Position numbers and translations under genes: made by a program
Part shown: piece after piece, positions 22,612 to 31,673 of the stretch
Numbering within the stretch: position 1 is the stretch's first letter
How the letters are laid out: every line of letters begins with the position of its first letter
Origin: Clostridia bacterium
GTDB taxonomy: Bacteria > Bacillota > Clostridia > Oscillospirales > Acutalibacteraceae
DNA: 42,713 nucleotides
Assembly (NCBI GenBank): GCA_017521925.1
Contig: JAFXBG010000019.1
Coordinates: 1 to 42,713, forward strand
Direction of reading: 5' to 3'
The notes under the pieces: model-generated
What the model saw: the letters and a program-made list of their open reading frames with translations, nothing else
Databases searched by the model: none
Told to the model about the DNA's origin: nothing

Positions 22612-23774
22612 TATTTAAGCAGGAAACGTCCCAACTCTTCTCGGTTAGAAACATCCAGTTTTTCGTAAATTACCGACAGGTGGTGCTTGACCATTCGGGG
22701 TGAAATATCCATATGCTGAGAAATTTCTTTAACCGACCAGTTTCGGTTAAACAGCATAGCAATGGCAAACTCAGTGGTAGTAAGACTAATTGTAACAGAA
22801 CTTTTTGTAAGCTCGTTGTGAACCGTGCTCCAGCCTGTGCTGAAATTCTTAACCATAGCCACTATCTCGCGATATGCTTCGGGGTGGGTTTTCTTTATCT
22901 GAGATTCAATTATTCCCTGCAACAGCCCGTGATGCTCTGCAAAGGGCTGAAAAATCTCTTCCTCCAGAGCAATGCGGTTAATATCATTGAAAGCTGACTT
23001 TGCTCTCTGAGAATCCTTAAGATTCATAAGACATACACACCGCATAAGTTTTAAGTAAAGGGAGGGCACAGGATAAGGCGCACCCTTAAACGTAAGTACT
23101 CCCTCTGCAATACCCACAGCACGGCTATAATCCTTTTCAAGGTAAACCTTGTGAGCCATAATATAGGACGCAAACACCCTAAGCCCTGCGGGTAAGTCGT
23201 TCATTACCGTCTGCAAAGGCGGAAGCTCATCTGTATCCTGATGCAAAAGCACCAACGTTGCCGTGCCGATAAATACGGCACTTGCCCTGAAATCAGGGTC
23301 ATCCTTACTCAAAGCTTTCATAACAAAACGCTTTATATTTTCAAATCCCAACTCTGTCAGATTAAGCTTGCCTGAGCTTAAATTTGCAAAGGCGTAAATA
23401 AAGCTTGCCGAAAGAGCTGTATTATAGTCCGCGTGATTAAGGTAAAGCTCGGCAATCTCTATTGCCTGCTGAGTTTTGCCTTTGTAGTAATACAATTCTG
23501 CGGTTGCAATCGCCTTATCCGTCTCATCTGCAAGACCTGCAATCATATCATTGCAATAACCCGGCACAAAGTCATTTGATAAAACAGGCAAAAGCTGATG
23601 AACAGTGGTTTTTTCATCACAAGAATTGTTATCAGGGGTTGCATTTTGCGGGATAAGCCATTCTCTGCCCAGCTTTTTTGCACCATTGAATTTGTTTTCT
23701 TTTGCCCATTTCTGCACAGTTCGGATGTTAACACCAAGACGAACTGCCGTTTCCTTGGCAGACTCAAATTCCAC
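22611..23774 (-). CDS. LuxR-type transcriptional regulator with an additional N-terminal HTH
   Basis: The 387-aa protein has DNA-binding motifs at both ends. Residues 1-45 look like an excisionase/MerR-type helix-turn-helix (SAKETAVRLGVNIRTVQKWA; LGREWLIP). Residues of about 70-300 form a helical, TPR-like region (AIATAELYYYKGKTQQAIEI; AVGIAEGVL). Residues of about 325-387 are a LuxR/GerE HTH (LTTTEFAIAMLF; SVKEISQHMDISPRMVKHHL; KLDVSNREEL). No receiver or autoinducer domain is seen. The start is a GTG with GGGAGGG 6-7 nt upstream. It lies just downstream of the amylase/maltodextrin operon with its own promoter, so control of that operon is plausible but unproven. Confidence 0.85.
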   Translation of the reverse strand: MEFESAKETAVRLGVNIRTVQKWAKENKFNGAKKLGREWLIPQNATPDNNSCDEKTTVHQLLPVLSNDFVPGYCNDMIAGLADETDKAIATAELYYYKGKTQQAIEIAELYLNHADYNTALSASFIYAFANLSSGKLNLTELGFENIKRFVMKALSKDDPDFRASAVFIGTATLVLLHQDTDELPPLQTVMNDLPAGLRVFASYIMAHKVYLEKDYSRAVGIAEGVLTFKGAPYPVPSLYLKLMRCVCLMNLKDSQRAKSAFNDINRIALEEEIFQPFAEHHGLLQGIIESQIKKTHPEAYREIVAMVKNFSTGWSTVHNELTKSSVTISLTTTEFAIAMLFNRNWSVKEISQHMDISPRMVKHHLSVIYEKLDVSNREELGRFLLK

Positions 23775-23804
23775 AGTACTCCCTCCCCACTACTTTATAA
23801 ATCA

Positions 23805-23833
23805 ATTATATTCCCGCAAAAATTAAAATGCAA
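23805..23833 (-). promoter_or_regulatory. Promoter of the LuxR-type regulator
   Basis: TTGCAT (23833-23828), a 17-bp spacer and TATAAT (23810-23805) lie on the minus strand, about 30 bp before the GTG start and just past the amylase terminator. Confidence 0.72.
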
Positions 23834-23846
23834 GATTTTATTTATA

Positions 23847-23877
23847 GCAAAAAACGCTTCCTCAAAAGGAAGCGTTT
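23847..23877 (-). terminator. Amylase terminator
   Basis: The perfect stem AAACGCTTCCT/AGGAAGCGTTT (23852-23862 with 23867-23877), with a 4-nt loop, is followed by TTTTTT on the minus strand. Confidence 0.92.
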
Positions 23878-23883
23878 AAGGCT

Positions 23884-25584
23884 TTATTTAGAGCTTTTCA
23901 GAACCACAGAGCTTCTGGGGGGAAGCACAAGCTTGCTGTTTGTAATATATGCAAACTCAGGAAGCTCTTCCTCTGTTGCAGGCTGAGTTTCGCCTCTTAC
24001 AGCAGGGGTTTTGCTTACTTCATCAGCACCTGCGTAAAGGTCGCCGACAATTTCAGCATCCTTAAGCATATCGTCAGTAATCTCGATTTCAGAGGCCTTT
24101 GCGCCGTTTACATTATGAACAATAATAACTGCACTGTCATCATATTCAATCTTAAAAGCACAAATGCCGATATCACCCTCAACTTCATATGTTTCTGTAA
24201 TTCTGCCACGGGCAATTTCAGGGTTCTGGCCTTTGATTTTAAGGGCTCTCTTGTAGAAATTCAGGAGAGAGTTCTCGTCCTCAGTCTGCTGTTTTACACC
24301 GCCGAAATCAAGCTCGCAAAAAGCATCGGCAGTACACCAGATGTCAGGCTCTACATCTGAATCCCAAATCATGGGAGAACGGAAGAACGCATCATTCTGA
24401 TGGTAGTTACCGGGAGTCTTCATACCGATTTCTTCGCCATAGTAGGTAAAGGAGTTACCCGGTGTAAGGATATAAAGAGCCGCAGCGTTCTTCATAACGT
24501 TAACACCCTTGCTGAAATATGAACCGCTTCGAACCTGGTCGTGGTTAGAAAGGAACATAGCATTGATTACATCGGGATTAGCTTCTCTGGAACCTCTATC
24601 AAACTTTTCAAGCTGAGTAACAAGGCTATCGCCGTCGCCTGAGTTTGCAGTAATGGCAAAGTTACCTGTAGAACCTGCAAAAGAGAATGCAAACTGGCTA
24701 TCGATGCCTGACTCGTAGATATCATAAAGATAGGAATTACTCTGCCAGTTTTCGCCTACCATATAAACATCAGGGTTATATTTCTGAGCAGTGTCATAGA
24801 ACCAACCCAGGAACTCTGCACCGTCGGTAGTTTCATCTGTCATATACTTAACCGCGTCAAGTCTGAATCCTGCAACACCGCGTTCAAGCCAGAACTTTGC
24901 GATTTCTTCAAAATAATCTCTTGTACCGTCATAGGCTAAGTTCCACTCGGGCATTTCTGTAGAAAACTGACCCTCGTACCAAACACCGGATGCACCGATT
25001 ACCTGACGCCATCCTTCGCCGGGGCTTGCAAAGCCTGAAGCCTGAAAACGGTAATATTTTGCAAAACCGTCAAGGTTACCGTCTGCAACTTCCTTAAGGG
25101 CTTTCTGATAAAACTCATGGCCTGTACCGCAATGGTTAAGCACCAGGTCAAGAATAACATCAATACCGCGTTTGTCGCACTCTTCAATAAGCTTGTCGAA
25201 GGTAGCAAGGTCGCCAAATTCGGGGTCGATGTCCATATAATCGTCAACATCATATTTATGATAAGAATCCGAAGGCATAATGGGAGACAGCCATATGCCT
25301 GTCATACCAAGGTCCGTATCGGTTTCAGGATTTCCGTCGTTAATGTAGTCAAGGTTGTCAATAATACCCTGTAAGTCGCCTGTTTCATCATTGTTGCTGT
25401 CAGCAAAAGCACAAACCCAGATGTGATAATAGTTGCGGTATTTGTCATCAATATCTGCAACTTTTCTTTCTGCTACGGGGTCCTTGTATTCTGTGGGGAT
25501 TTCTTCGGTTTTTTCACAACCTGCAAAAACCACACAGGAAAGGGAAAGTGCAATTATAAGAAATAAAGCTATAATTTTTTTCAT
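23884..25584 (-). CDS. Alpha-amylase family (GH13) lipoprotein
   Basis: The 566-aa precursor has a lipoprotein signal with C23 in VVFAGC, so the enzyme is probably tethered outside the cell. The GH13 barrel begins near residue 53 (YHIWVCAFADSNND). It shows all conserved regions: DLVLNH (146-151), nucleophile D243 in GFRLDAVKY, acid/base E278 in VGENW, and D349 in FLSNHDQ. A beta-sandwich C-terminal domain follows (about 470-566). Members hydrolyse alpha-1,4-glucans such as starch or maltodextrin. It lies behind the importer genes after an intra-operon terminator, so hydrolysis products would feed that transporter. AAGGTG precedes the start. Confidence 0.95.
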   Translation of the reverse strand: MKKIIALFLIIALSLSCVVFAGCEKTEEIPTEYKDPVAERKVADIDDKYRNYYHIWVCAFADSNNDETGDLQGIIDNLDYINDGNPETDTDLGMTGIWLSPIMPSDSYHKYDVDDYMDIDPEFGDLATFDKLIEECDKRGIDVILDLVLNHCGTGHEFYQKALKEVADGNLDGFAKYYRFQASGFASPGEGWRQVIGASGVWYEGQFSTEMPEWNLAYDGTRDYFEEIAKFWLERGVAGFRLDAVKYMTDETTDGAEFLGWFYDTAQKYNPDVYMVGENWQSNSYLYDIYESGIDSQFAFSFAGSTGNFAITANSGDGDSLVTQLEKFDRGSREANPDVINAMFLSNHDQVRSGSYFSKGVNVMKNAAALYILTPGNSFTYYGEEIGMKTPGNYHQNDAFFRSPMIWDSDVEPDIWCTADAFCELDFGGVKQQTEDENSLLNFYKRALKIKGQNPEIARGRITETYEVEGDIGICAFKIEYDDSAVIIVHNVNGAKASEIEITDDMLKDAEIVGDLYAGADEVSKTPAVRGETQPATEEELPEFAYITNSKLVLPPRSSVVLKSSK

Positions 25585-25613
25585 TTTTAAAACACCTTCT
25601 GCTTTTTTCTTTT

Positions 25614-25644
25614 AAAAAGGGCGGCTGTCATACGGCAGCCGCCC
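25614..25644 (-). terminator. Terminator between permease and amylase genes
   Basis: The GC-rich stem GGGCGGCTG/CAGCCGCCC (25619-25627 with 25636-25644), extended by further pairs around an ATAC loop, is followed by TTTTT on the minus strand. No separate amylase promoter was recognised in the remaining 30 bp, so the amylase probably depends on read-through. Confidence 0.88.
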
Positions 25645-25659
25645 ATATAGTAGGAGTTA

Positions 25660-26526
25660 TTAGCCCTTAACGCCGCCGGCTGTTACGCCTTCAACGTAGT
25701 ACTTCTGCATGTAGAGGAAGAGAGCTGTAATGGGGATAGAAACAACAACTGAACCTGAGAGGAAGTATCTGTAGAATTCAGTCTTGTACTCCTGCTCTGT
25801 CCATCTCCAAAGACCTCTGGCAACTGTGTAACCATCAGAGTTATCCATCATAACAAGACGAACAAGAATGAAGTCGCACCAGGGACCGATGAAAGATGTA
25901 AGAATCTGGTAGATAACCATGGGCTTTGCCATGGGAAGGATAATCTTCCAGAATACCTGGAACTGGTTAGCACCGTCGATGGTAGCAGCCTCATCAAGAG
26001 CATGAGGAATTGTATCCAGGTAACCCTTCATTACAAGATAACCAAGACCTGAACCAGCACTGTAGCAAAGGATAAGACCAAGCATTGTCTGGTCTAAGCT
26101 CATCATCTTTAAGATGTAATAAAGAGCGATCATTGTCATAAAGCCGGGGAACATACCCATAATCATACCAACGTTTATGAGGGGCTTTCTGGCTTTAAAT
26201 CTCAGACGGCTGAATGCATAAGCAACAACCAGAACTGAAAGAGTTGAAATAATACAACAAATTACTGCAATGATAAATGTATTCTTGAACCAAAGCATAA
26301 AGTCAGTTTTTGTAAAAAGACCAATGTAGTTGTCAAAACCAAGCTCGTTCAGATAGGGGAACAAGTGGTCAACATTTACTGCAGGTGTACCGCCGTTGGG
26401 GTCGATACGGAATGAGTGAAGTATAAGCCATACCAGAGGGAAAATCCAGATAAGACCTAACACTGCAAGCAAGATGTAGATGAAGGTATTGGCAAGGCCT
26501 CTTCTCAATTTATAACTTTTTATCAT
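25660..26526 (-). CDS. Maltodextrin-type ABC permease (MalG-like)
   Basis: The 288-aa membrane protein has about six helices. The EAA loop is HALDEAATIDGANQFQVFWK followed by IILPMAKP, and the C-terminus YYVEGVTAGGVKG is the MalG signature. The extracellular loop NLWRW-like segment here reads GLWRWTEQEYKTEFYRYF. It overlaps the MalF gene by four bases (ATGA), implying translational coupling. Amylase, maltose-type binding protein and this permease pair point to malto-oligosaccharide uptake. No ATPase is encoded nearby. Confidence 0.94.
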   Translation of the reverse strand: MIKSYKLRRGLANTFIYILLAVLGLIWIFPLVWLILHSFRIDPNGGTPAVNVDHLFPYLNELGFDNYIGLFTKTDFMLWFKNTFIIAVICCIISTLSVLVVAYAFSRLRFKARKPLINVGMIMGMFPGFMTMIALYYILKMMSLDQTMLGLILCYSAGSGLGYLVMKGYLDTIPHALDEAATIDGANQFQVFWKIILPMAKPMVIYQILTSFIGPWCDFILVRLVMMDNSDGYTVARGLWRWTEQEYKTEFYRYFLSGSVVVSIPITALFLYMQKYYVEGVTAGGVKG

Positions 26527-28043
26527 GAGAACGCCTCCTCATCCTTAGCTGATTTTGTCATGTTGAATGTAACAAGTGACAATGTAGCACAAACTATAAA
26601 TACAAGAATACCGATAGCCGCACCTAAACCGTACTTCTGCTGGTCAACTGAAAGTTTGTAGAGAAGTGTAATAAGAAGGTCGGTCTTACCTGCACCGTAT
26701 TTATATTCATTAACTTTGGGACCGCCGCCTGTAAGGAGGTAAATAACGTTAAAGTTATTTACGTTACCGATAAAGGTTGTAATCAGGTGGGGAGTTGTAA
26801 CGAAGAGCATATAAGGTAATGTAATCTTAGTAAAGCTCTTAACAGGACCTGCACCGTCGATACGTGCACTTTCGTAAAGGTCCTCGGGAATGTTCATAAG
26901 GATACCTGTTGTCATAAGGATTGTGTAAGGAATACCAATCCAGATATTGATAATGATAACAGTAGCTCTTGCAATCCAACCGTCATAGTTCTGAGTAAGA
27001 ACGTCAAACTGAGAAGGCTCGCCTGTGAACATTGATATAAACAGATTGAGAGGGCTATCCTGAGATGAGCCGATCATCTGTGCGATAAGAAGAAGTGTAA
27101 CGAACTGGGGAACAGCAATTGTCATAACGAAAAGTGTTCTCCATAACTTCTTAAGCTTGATTCCTTTTTTATTAATCATCAGGGCAACAACCATACCTAA
27201 GATATAGTTACTGAATGTAGCTGCAACTGCCCAGATGAGTGTCCAAAGCACGATGTTACCAAAGGTGTAACCCATGGATGCACCGCCAACGGAACTGCCG
27301 CTGAAGATTTCAGCGAAGTTTGCCATTCCAACCCACTGGAATGAGAAGTAGTTCTTGTCACTGTAGTTTGTAAATGCCATAAGAATCATAAAGATAAGAG
27401 GCAGAAGTACAAATACACAAATAAGAATTACGGGAACTGAAAGTAATGTAATGTGGAACTTAGAATCAAGGAGTTCCTTGATTTCATTAACGAATGTTTC
27501 AGGCTTTTTGCCTGCTTTCTTAAGCTGCTCGCACTTTCTTGCGGACTTTGTGCTTGCAAGATAAATTGCTACAAATGCAAGTGTAGCCATAATGGCCAGA
27601 ATACCGTAAATAAGAATCTGGTTACTGTAGGTGTCGTATACTAATGTCTGGCTTGTACCACCACGACCGCCGGATACTGTCTCGTAATGAGTCTGAGCTT
27701 CAAGGGTAAAGAACTGGCCTAAATATGTGCCGCCGAAGAACACCATAAATGCTATGTAAGCAACTTCAAGCGAGAAGAATATTATGCCTTTGATAACCTG
27801 TCCTCTTGTAACATTACCAAGACCCATAATAAGGTAAGAAAGCTTGGTAATGATGTCACCCTGAGCAAATCCAACAGCGAAATCCTTTATGCCTAAAGCA
27901 AGCTTTAACACAAAGTTCTTGATGGCCTTACCGATGGCACAGAAGAAAGCCTTGAGTGTGTTAGGTAAGTTCTTGATAGCTTCCTTGAACTTATACCAGA
28001 AACGCTCAAAGGGGTTCAGCTGTATATAATCGATATATTTCAC
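26523..28043 (-). CDS. Maltodextrin-type ABC permease (MalF-like)
   Basis: The 506-aa permease is longer than generic sugar permeases (about 300). An N-terminal extension of about 200 residues contains two extra membrane helices (VIKGIIFFSLEVAYIAFMVF; ILIYGILAIMATLAFVAIYL) and an exposed loop between them, as in many Firmicutes MalF proteins. The conserved core has six helices and the EAA loop EDLYESARIDGAGPVKSFTK followed by ITLPYML. The segment NNFNVIYLLTGGGP is also typical of MalF. It lies between the binding-protein and MalG genes. Confidence 0.94.
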   Translation of the reverse strand: MKYIDYIQLNPFERFWYKFKEAIKNLPNTLKAFFCAIGKAIKNFVLKLALGIKDFAVGFAQGDIITKLSYLIMGLGNVTRGQVIKGIIFFSLEVAYIAFMVFFGGTYLGQFFTLEAQTHYETVSGGRGGTSQTLVYDTYSNQILIYGILAIMATLAFVAIYLASTKSARKCEQLKKAGKKPETFVNEIKELLDSKFHITLLSVPVILICVFVLLPLIFMILMAFTNYSDKNYFSFQWVGMANFAEIFSGSSVGGASMGYTFGNIVLWTLIWAVAATFSNYILGMVVALMINKKGIKLKKLWRTLFVMTIAVPQFVTLLLIAQMIGSSQDSPLNLFISMFTGEPSQFDVLTQNYDGWIARATVIIINIWIGIPYTILMTTGILMNIPEDLYESARIDGAGPVKSFTKITLPYMLFVTTPHLITTFIGNVNNFNVIYLLTGGGPKVNEYKYGAGKTDLLITLLYKLSVDQQKYGLGAAIGILVFIVCATLSLVTFNMTKSAKDEEAFS

Positions 28044-28108
28044 TCTTGTTCACTCCCCTTTATCCTGATATTGCAGAATAATTAGCGTAATTTAGCGTAA
28101 TAAAAGCA

Positions 28109-28139
28109 TCACAGCCCGAAGCCCTGCTCCGGGCTGTGA
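28109..28139 (-). terminator. Hairpin between binding protein and MalF genes
   Basis: The 10-bp stem TCACAGCCCG/CGGGCTGTGA (28109-28118 with 28130-28139) is followed on the minus strand by TGCTTTTATTA, a weak and displaced U-run. It probably acts as a partial terminator or as an mRNA-protecting hairpin that raises binding-protein expression. Two direct copies of TTAGCGTAA (28082-28090, 28092-28100) lie just beyond it. Confidence 0.65.
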
Positions 28140-28194
28140 AAAAATCAGATTAAGTTAATTTCAAAAAAACTGATATATCCTTATCCTTTAAAAA

Positions 28195-29538
28195 TTAAAG
28201 GTCGAGGATGTTGTTGATGCACTTCTCAACCTCAGCCTTAACAGCCTCTGTTGTGAAGTCGTTGTTTGTCTCTGCTACATAGCCGCCGAGAGCTGCACAG
28301 GGATCCCAGAATGTACCAACGATGATTGTCTGGGGTACGGAGAACTCGGACTGAGCAAGGATAGCGGACATGGACTCATTGTTCTTAACGAAGTCGCTGT
28401 TAGCAACGTTAACGTTAGAGGGACCCCACTCGAGCTGCTCAGCTCTTTCCTTCTGGCACTCCTCGTTGGAGAGGTAGTATGCAAGAGCCTGAGATGTGTA
28501 GGGGAACTTGGACTGGCTGTTAACACCGATAAACTTGTAACCGAACATGTTGATGATCTGTGTGTCTGTGCCGTCAATGTTAATTGTGGGAAGAATTGCG
28601 AAACCTGCGTTGTCGCCGAGAGCTGCCTTAGCGGAAGCTACGTCCCAGGAGCCGATAACACCAGCTGCTGTTGTGCCGTTCTTGAAGCCGTCAACTACTG
28701 CAGATGTTGTGTTGTTCTCAAAGTTCTTGGAGTACTTTTTGAAGAGGTCAGCAAAAGCCTTAACGGAAGCTGTTACCTTGTCGATATCATACTCGTTGAA
28801 GTGCTGTGTCTCGCCGTCTTCCTCAAGACCTTCTGTTGCAAGACCGCCTGTGAAGAGGTACATGCAAGAGAAGTAACCGTTGCCAGCATCCATGATGAAT
28901 CTCTTGTCTGCTGCTTCGCAAGCTGCGAAGATAGCCTCAAGGCTCTTAGCCTGATCAGCTGTTACGAGAGACTTATCATAGCAGAGGAAGTAAGAGTTGT
29001 CGCCAACTTCGGGGTAAGCAACGAGCTTGCCGTCGTAAGTTGCAGCAGAGATAGAAGCCTCTGTGTTCATGGAAGTAACTTCGTTGGGGAACATAACCTC
29101 AGCAACTGCACCGGGCTTTGCGAGCTTCATGATCTGGTCAGAAGCGAAGCCGAATACGTCAGCAGCTGTGTTGGGGTCGGAAAGTACGTTAGCACCAGCG
29201 TCGCCCTCGCCCTGGATTGCAACTTCGATTTCGATCTCAGCATAATCCTTGAAGATCTCGATGAAGTCAGCTACCTGAGCCTTGAATACGTCCTGAGCTG
29301 CCTCAGGCTGCCATACTTTAAGTGTGATCTTGTTGCCTGCAGCTTCTTTCTGGATGTTTGCGCCGAGGTCAGCGATATCTTCTGCGGACCAGGGAACAAA
29401 TGTTGTCTGACCGCCAGTTGCGGGCTGTGTGCCTACGGGGTCTGTGCCTGCGGGTGTGTTGCCGTTATCGCAAGCTGCAAGACAGCCTACTACCATAAGA
29501 ACAGCAAACACAAGAGCAAGAATTCTCTTTGCGTTCAT
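28195..29538 (-). CDS. Maltodextrin-type extracellular binding lipoprotein (MalE-like)
   Basis: The 447-aa precursor carries a lipoprotein signal (LVFAVLMVVGCLAAC) and a Thr/Pro/Gly-rich linker. The mature protein has the MalE-type two-lobe fold: KITLKVWQPEAAQDVFKAQV, DVFGFASDQIMKLAKPGAVA, FIMDAGNGYFSCMYLFTGG and NGTTAAGVIGSWDVASAKAAL. It is the first gene of the importer-amylase operon. Malto-oligosaccharide binding is inferred from the GH13 enzyme and MalF/MalG-like partners. GGAGTTATCC precedes the ATG. Confidence 0.94.
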   Translation of the reverse strand: MNAKRILALVFAVLMVVGCLAACDNGNTPAGTDPVGTQPATGGQTTFVPWSAEDIADLGANIQKEAAGNKITLKVWQPEAAQDVFKAQVADFIEIFKDYAEIEIEVAIQGEGDAGANVLSDPNTAADVFGFASDQIMKLAKPGAVAEVMFPNEVTSMNTEASISAATYDGKLVAYPEVGDNSYFLCYDKSLVTADQAKSLEAIFAACEAADKRFIMDAGNGYFSCMYLFTGGLATEGLEEDGETQHFNEYDIDKVTASVKAFADLFKKYSKNFENNTTSAVVDGFKNGTTAAGVIGSWDVASAKAALGDNAGFAILPTINIDGTDTQIINMFGYKFIGVNSQSKFPYTSQALAYYLSNEECQKERAEQLEWGPSNVNVANSDFVKNNESMSAILAQSEFSVPQTIIVGTFWDPCAALGGYVAETNNDFTTEAVKAEVEKCINNILDL

Positions 29539-29609
29539 TTTGGATAACTCCTTTTTAAAATATTTTTTATTGTGTCAGTGCGTAAAAGGGGCACTGTTTC
29601 ACTGTGATA

Positions 29610-29639
29610 ATAATACCATAATTCAGGTCGTGATTTCAA
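29610..29639 (-). promoter_or_regulatory. Promoter of the maltodextrin importer-amylase operon
   Basis: TTGAAA (29639-29634), an 18-bp spacer and TATTAT (29615-29610) lie on the minus strand, about 70 bp before the start codon. A second overlapping TATTAT (29612-29607) is 3 bp further on. Confidence 0.6.
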
Positions 29640-29983
29640 CTCCCTTTGTACTTTTTATCTAAAATAATAAATAAGAGCTTGTATTTTGGTCATTTTGACA
29701 AGTGGTTTTTATTTTTATTATCATTTTGTACAAATGCACTATATCTGATTTGGTGTTAATGACAGTGTTTGCTTTGTGCATCTTGCCAGGCTACGCCCTG
29801 CAAATAAATGCAATTTGACATATACTAAACCCGCTCACCCCCATTTTTACCCATTTGTAACCAATTTTTCGTCAAAATTACTTTCTCTTGTGGAATTTTT
29901 AAAAAAACACCTGTATTTACCACAAAATAAGGGGTCGACACGGTTTTCATTGACTTTTCTGCAAAAAAGTTGTAACTTAAGAA
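29640..29983. other. AT-rich intergenic region without a recognised gene
   Basis: Between the divergent maltodextrin operon and the MurE-like gene I see no supported coding frame. A small imperfect hairpin with a bulged C occurs at 29783-29803. A TATACT at 29984-29989 is a possible -10 for the MurE-like gene but lacks a good -35 at 17 bp. Operators for sugar regulation may lie here, but I cannot assign one. Confidence 0.5.
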
Positions 29984-30014
29984 TATACTATTATGTACGG
30001 AGGCGATTTTGCTT

Positions 30015-31502
30015 ATGAAGCTTGAAAAGCTACTTTCTTCACTTTCTTATGAAATTATCAAGGGTACTGCCGACATTGAAATAGAGGATATTATTTACGA
30101 CTCCCGAAAGGCTATCAAAGGCACTGCGTTTGTATGCCTTAAGGGATTTAACACCGACGGCCACAAATATGCTCAGGACGCCATAGAAAAAGGTGTTTCT
30201 GCTTTAATTGTCAGCGACGAAGTAAAGACAGATGCCGACATTACCATTATAAAGGTAGAAAATACAAGAAGTGCACTGGCACAGATGAGCACAGAACTTT
30301 TCGGAAATCCTGCAAAGGAGCTTACCACAATAGCCATAACAGGCACCAAAGGAAAAACCACAACTGTAGCTATGATTCGCTCAATTTTGGAATGTGCAGG
30401 CATAAAAACAGGCACCATAGGCACCCTTGGCATTGTTATCGGCGACAAAATCTACAAAACCGCCAATACCACACCCGAGTCTTACGAAATCCAACAGGCT
30501 ATGCGTAAAATGGTTAAAAAGGGATGCACCGCAATGGTTATTGAGGCATCTTCCTTAGGACTTAAGAACCACCGTACAGACTGCATCAACTTTGACTACG
30601 GTATTTTTACAAACTTTTCCCACGACCATATCGGCGAAAGCGAGCATCCCGATATGCAGGATTATTTAGAAAGCAAAGCTATCCTCTTTAAAAACTGCAA
30701 AAAGGGCATTATCAATATTGACGATGAAGCAACTGCTGAACTTTTAAAGGACAGTGTCTGCGACGTAGTGACCTACGGCTTTAACGAAAATGCAGATTTT
30801 TGTGCATCAAACGACAAGCTTCTGGCACGTCAGGGCTTTATCGGCGTACATTTTGACGTTAAAGGTAAAAAAGAGCTTTCTGCAGATGTTGCAATCCCCG
30901 GCAGATTCAGCGTTTACAATGCCTTGGCGGCAACGGCTCTCTGCTCTTCTATGGGCATACGTGATGAATATATATTAAAAGGTCTTGAAACCGTAAAGGT
31001 TAAGGGCAGAGTTGAGGTTTACCCCGTCAAGAGTAACTACACCCTGCTTATTGACTATGCACACAATGCAGTTTCTATGGAAAACGTGCTGACCACACTC
31101 CGTGAATACAAGCCTCACCGCCTTATTACAATGTTCGGAGCAGGCGGTAACCGTCCCAAGGCACGCCGTTATGAAATGGGCGAAGTTTCGGGCAGACTTT
31201 CTGATTTATCGGTAATTACAGAGGATAACTCACGTTTCGAAGATGTAAACGACATTATTGCCGATATCAAAGTGGGCATTGATAAGACCGACGGCAAGTA
31301 CGTTATTGTGCCTAACCGTGTGGATGCTATCCGTTATTGTATTGAAAACGCCCAGCCCGGCGACATAATCGTTCTGGCAGGCAAAGGCCATGAGGATTAT
31401 CAGGAAATCAAGGGTGTTAAGTACCACCTTGACGAAAGAGAAGTTATCGCCGATATCTTAAAACCTCAGAAGGACGAAGATATTATTGTAACAGAAGATT
31501 AA
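30015..31502 (+). CDS. murE: MurE-like UDP-MurNAc-tripeptide ligase
   Basis: The 495-aa Mur ligase adds the third amino acid (usually meso-diaminopimelate or lysine) to UDP-MurNAc-Ala-Glu in the cytoplasm. Domain 1 includes IYDSRKAIKGTAFVCLKG, which binds the nucleotide sugar. Domain 2 has the P-loop TGTKGKTTT (109-117), with K where most MurE enzymes have N, and the catalytic region ending in FTNFSHDHIGESEHPDMQDY. Domain 3 holds DYAHNAVSMENVL and GAGGNRPKARRYEMG. The substrate motif is D-N-S-R (404-407), close to the D-N-P-R of diaminopimelate enzymes. The gene is not in a dcw cluster and sits next to a phosphonate locus, so a paralogue with another role is possible. ATG 30015 is preferred over TTG 30009; GGAGG is at 29999-30003. 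Confidence 0.88.
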   Translation: MKLEKLLSSLSYEIIKGTADIEIEDIIYDSRKAIKGTAFVCLKGFNTDGHKYAQDAIEKGVSALIVSDEVKTDADITIIKVENTRSALAQMSTELFGNPAKELTTIAITGTKGKTTTVAMIRSILECAGIKTGTIGTLGIVIGDKIYKTANTTPESYEIQQAMRKMVKKGCTAMVIEASSLGLKNHRTDCINFDYGIFTNFSHDHIGESEHPDMQDYLESKAILFKNCKKGIINIDDEATAELLKDSVCDVVTYGFNENADFCASNDKLLARQGFIGVHFDVKGKKELSADVAIPGRFSVYNALAATALCSSMGIRDEYILKGLETVKVKGRVEVYPVKSNYTLLIDYAHNAVSMENVLTTLREYKPHRLITMFGAGGNRPKARRYEMGEVSGRLSDLSVITEDNSRFEDVNDIIADIKVGIDKTDGKYVIVPNRVDAIRYCIENAQPGDIIVLAGKGHEDYQEIKGVKYHLDEREVIADILKPQKDEDIIVTED

Positions 31503-31553
31503 CTCCCCCTATAAATATCATAAAACCGAATTGTGCAGATTCCGTGAATTTTC

Positions 31554-31586
31554 AAAAGCCTGACAGCAAAATGTCAGGCTTTTTTC
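31554..31586 (+). terminator. Terminator after the MurE-like gene
   Basis: The perfect 12-bp stem AAAAGCCTGACA/TGTCAGGCTTTT (31554-31565 with 31572-31583), with a 6-nt loop, is followed by Ts. It separates the MurE-like gene from the phosphonate operon. Confidence 0.93.
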
Positions 31587-31608
31587 AGCAATAATACATA
31601 AAAAACTG

Positions 31609-31637
31609 TTGAAATATATGGCGGTTGAATGTATAAT
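31609..31637 (+). promoter_or_regulatory. Promoter of the phosphonate operon
   Basis: TTGAAA (31609-31614), a 17-bp spacer and TATAAT (31632-31637). The start would be near 31644, about 30 nt before the first codon. Confidence 0.85.
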
Positions 31638-31673
31638 TACGGTGTATATTTATATCTGCAAGGAGCTAATAGA

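Noticed and set aside
28801-29547. A 248-codon plus-strand frame opposite the MalE-like gene
   Set aside because: It has the same Cys-rich shadow composition as the frame opposite the other binding protein; the minus-strand gene is unambiguous.
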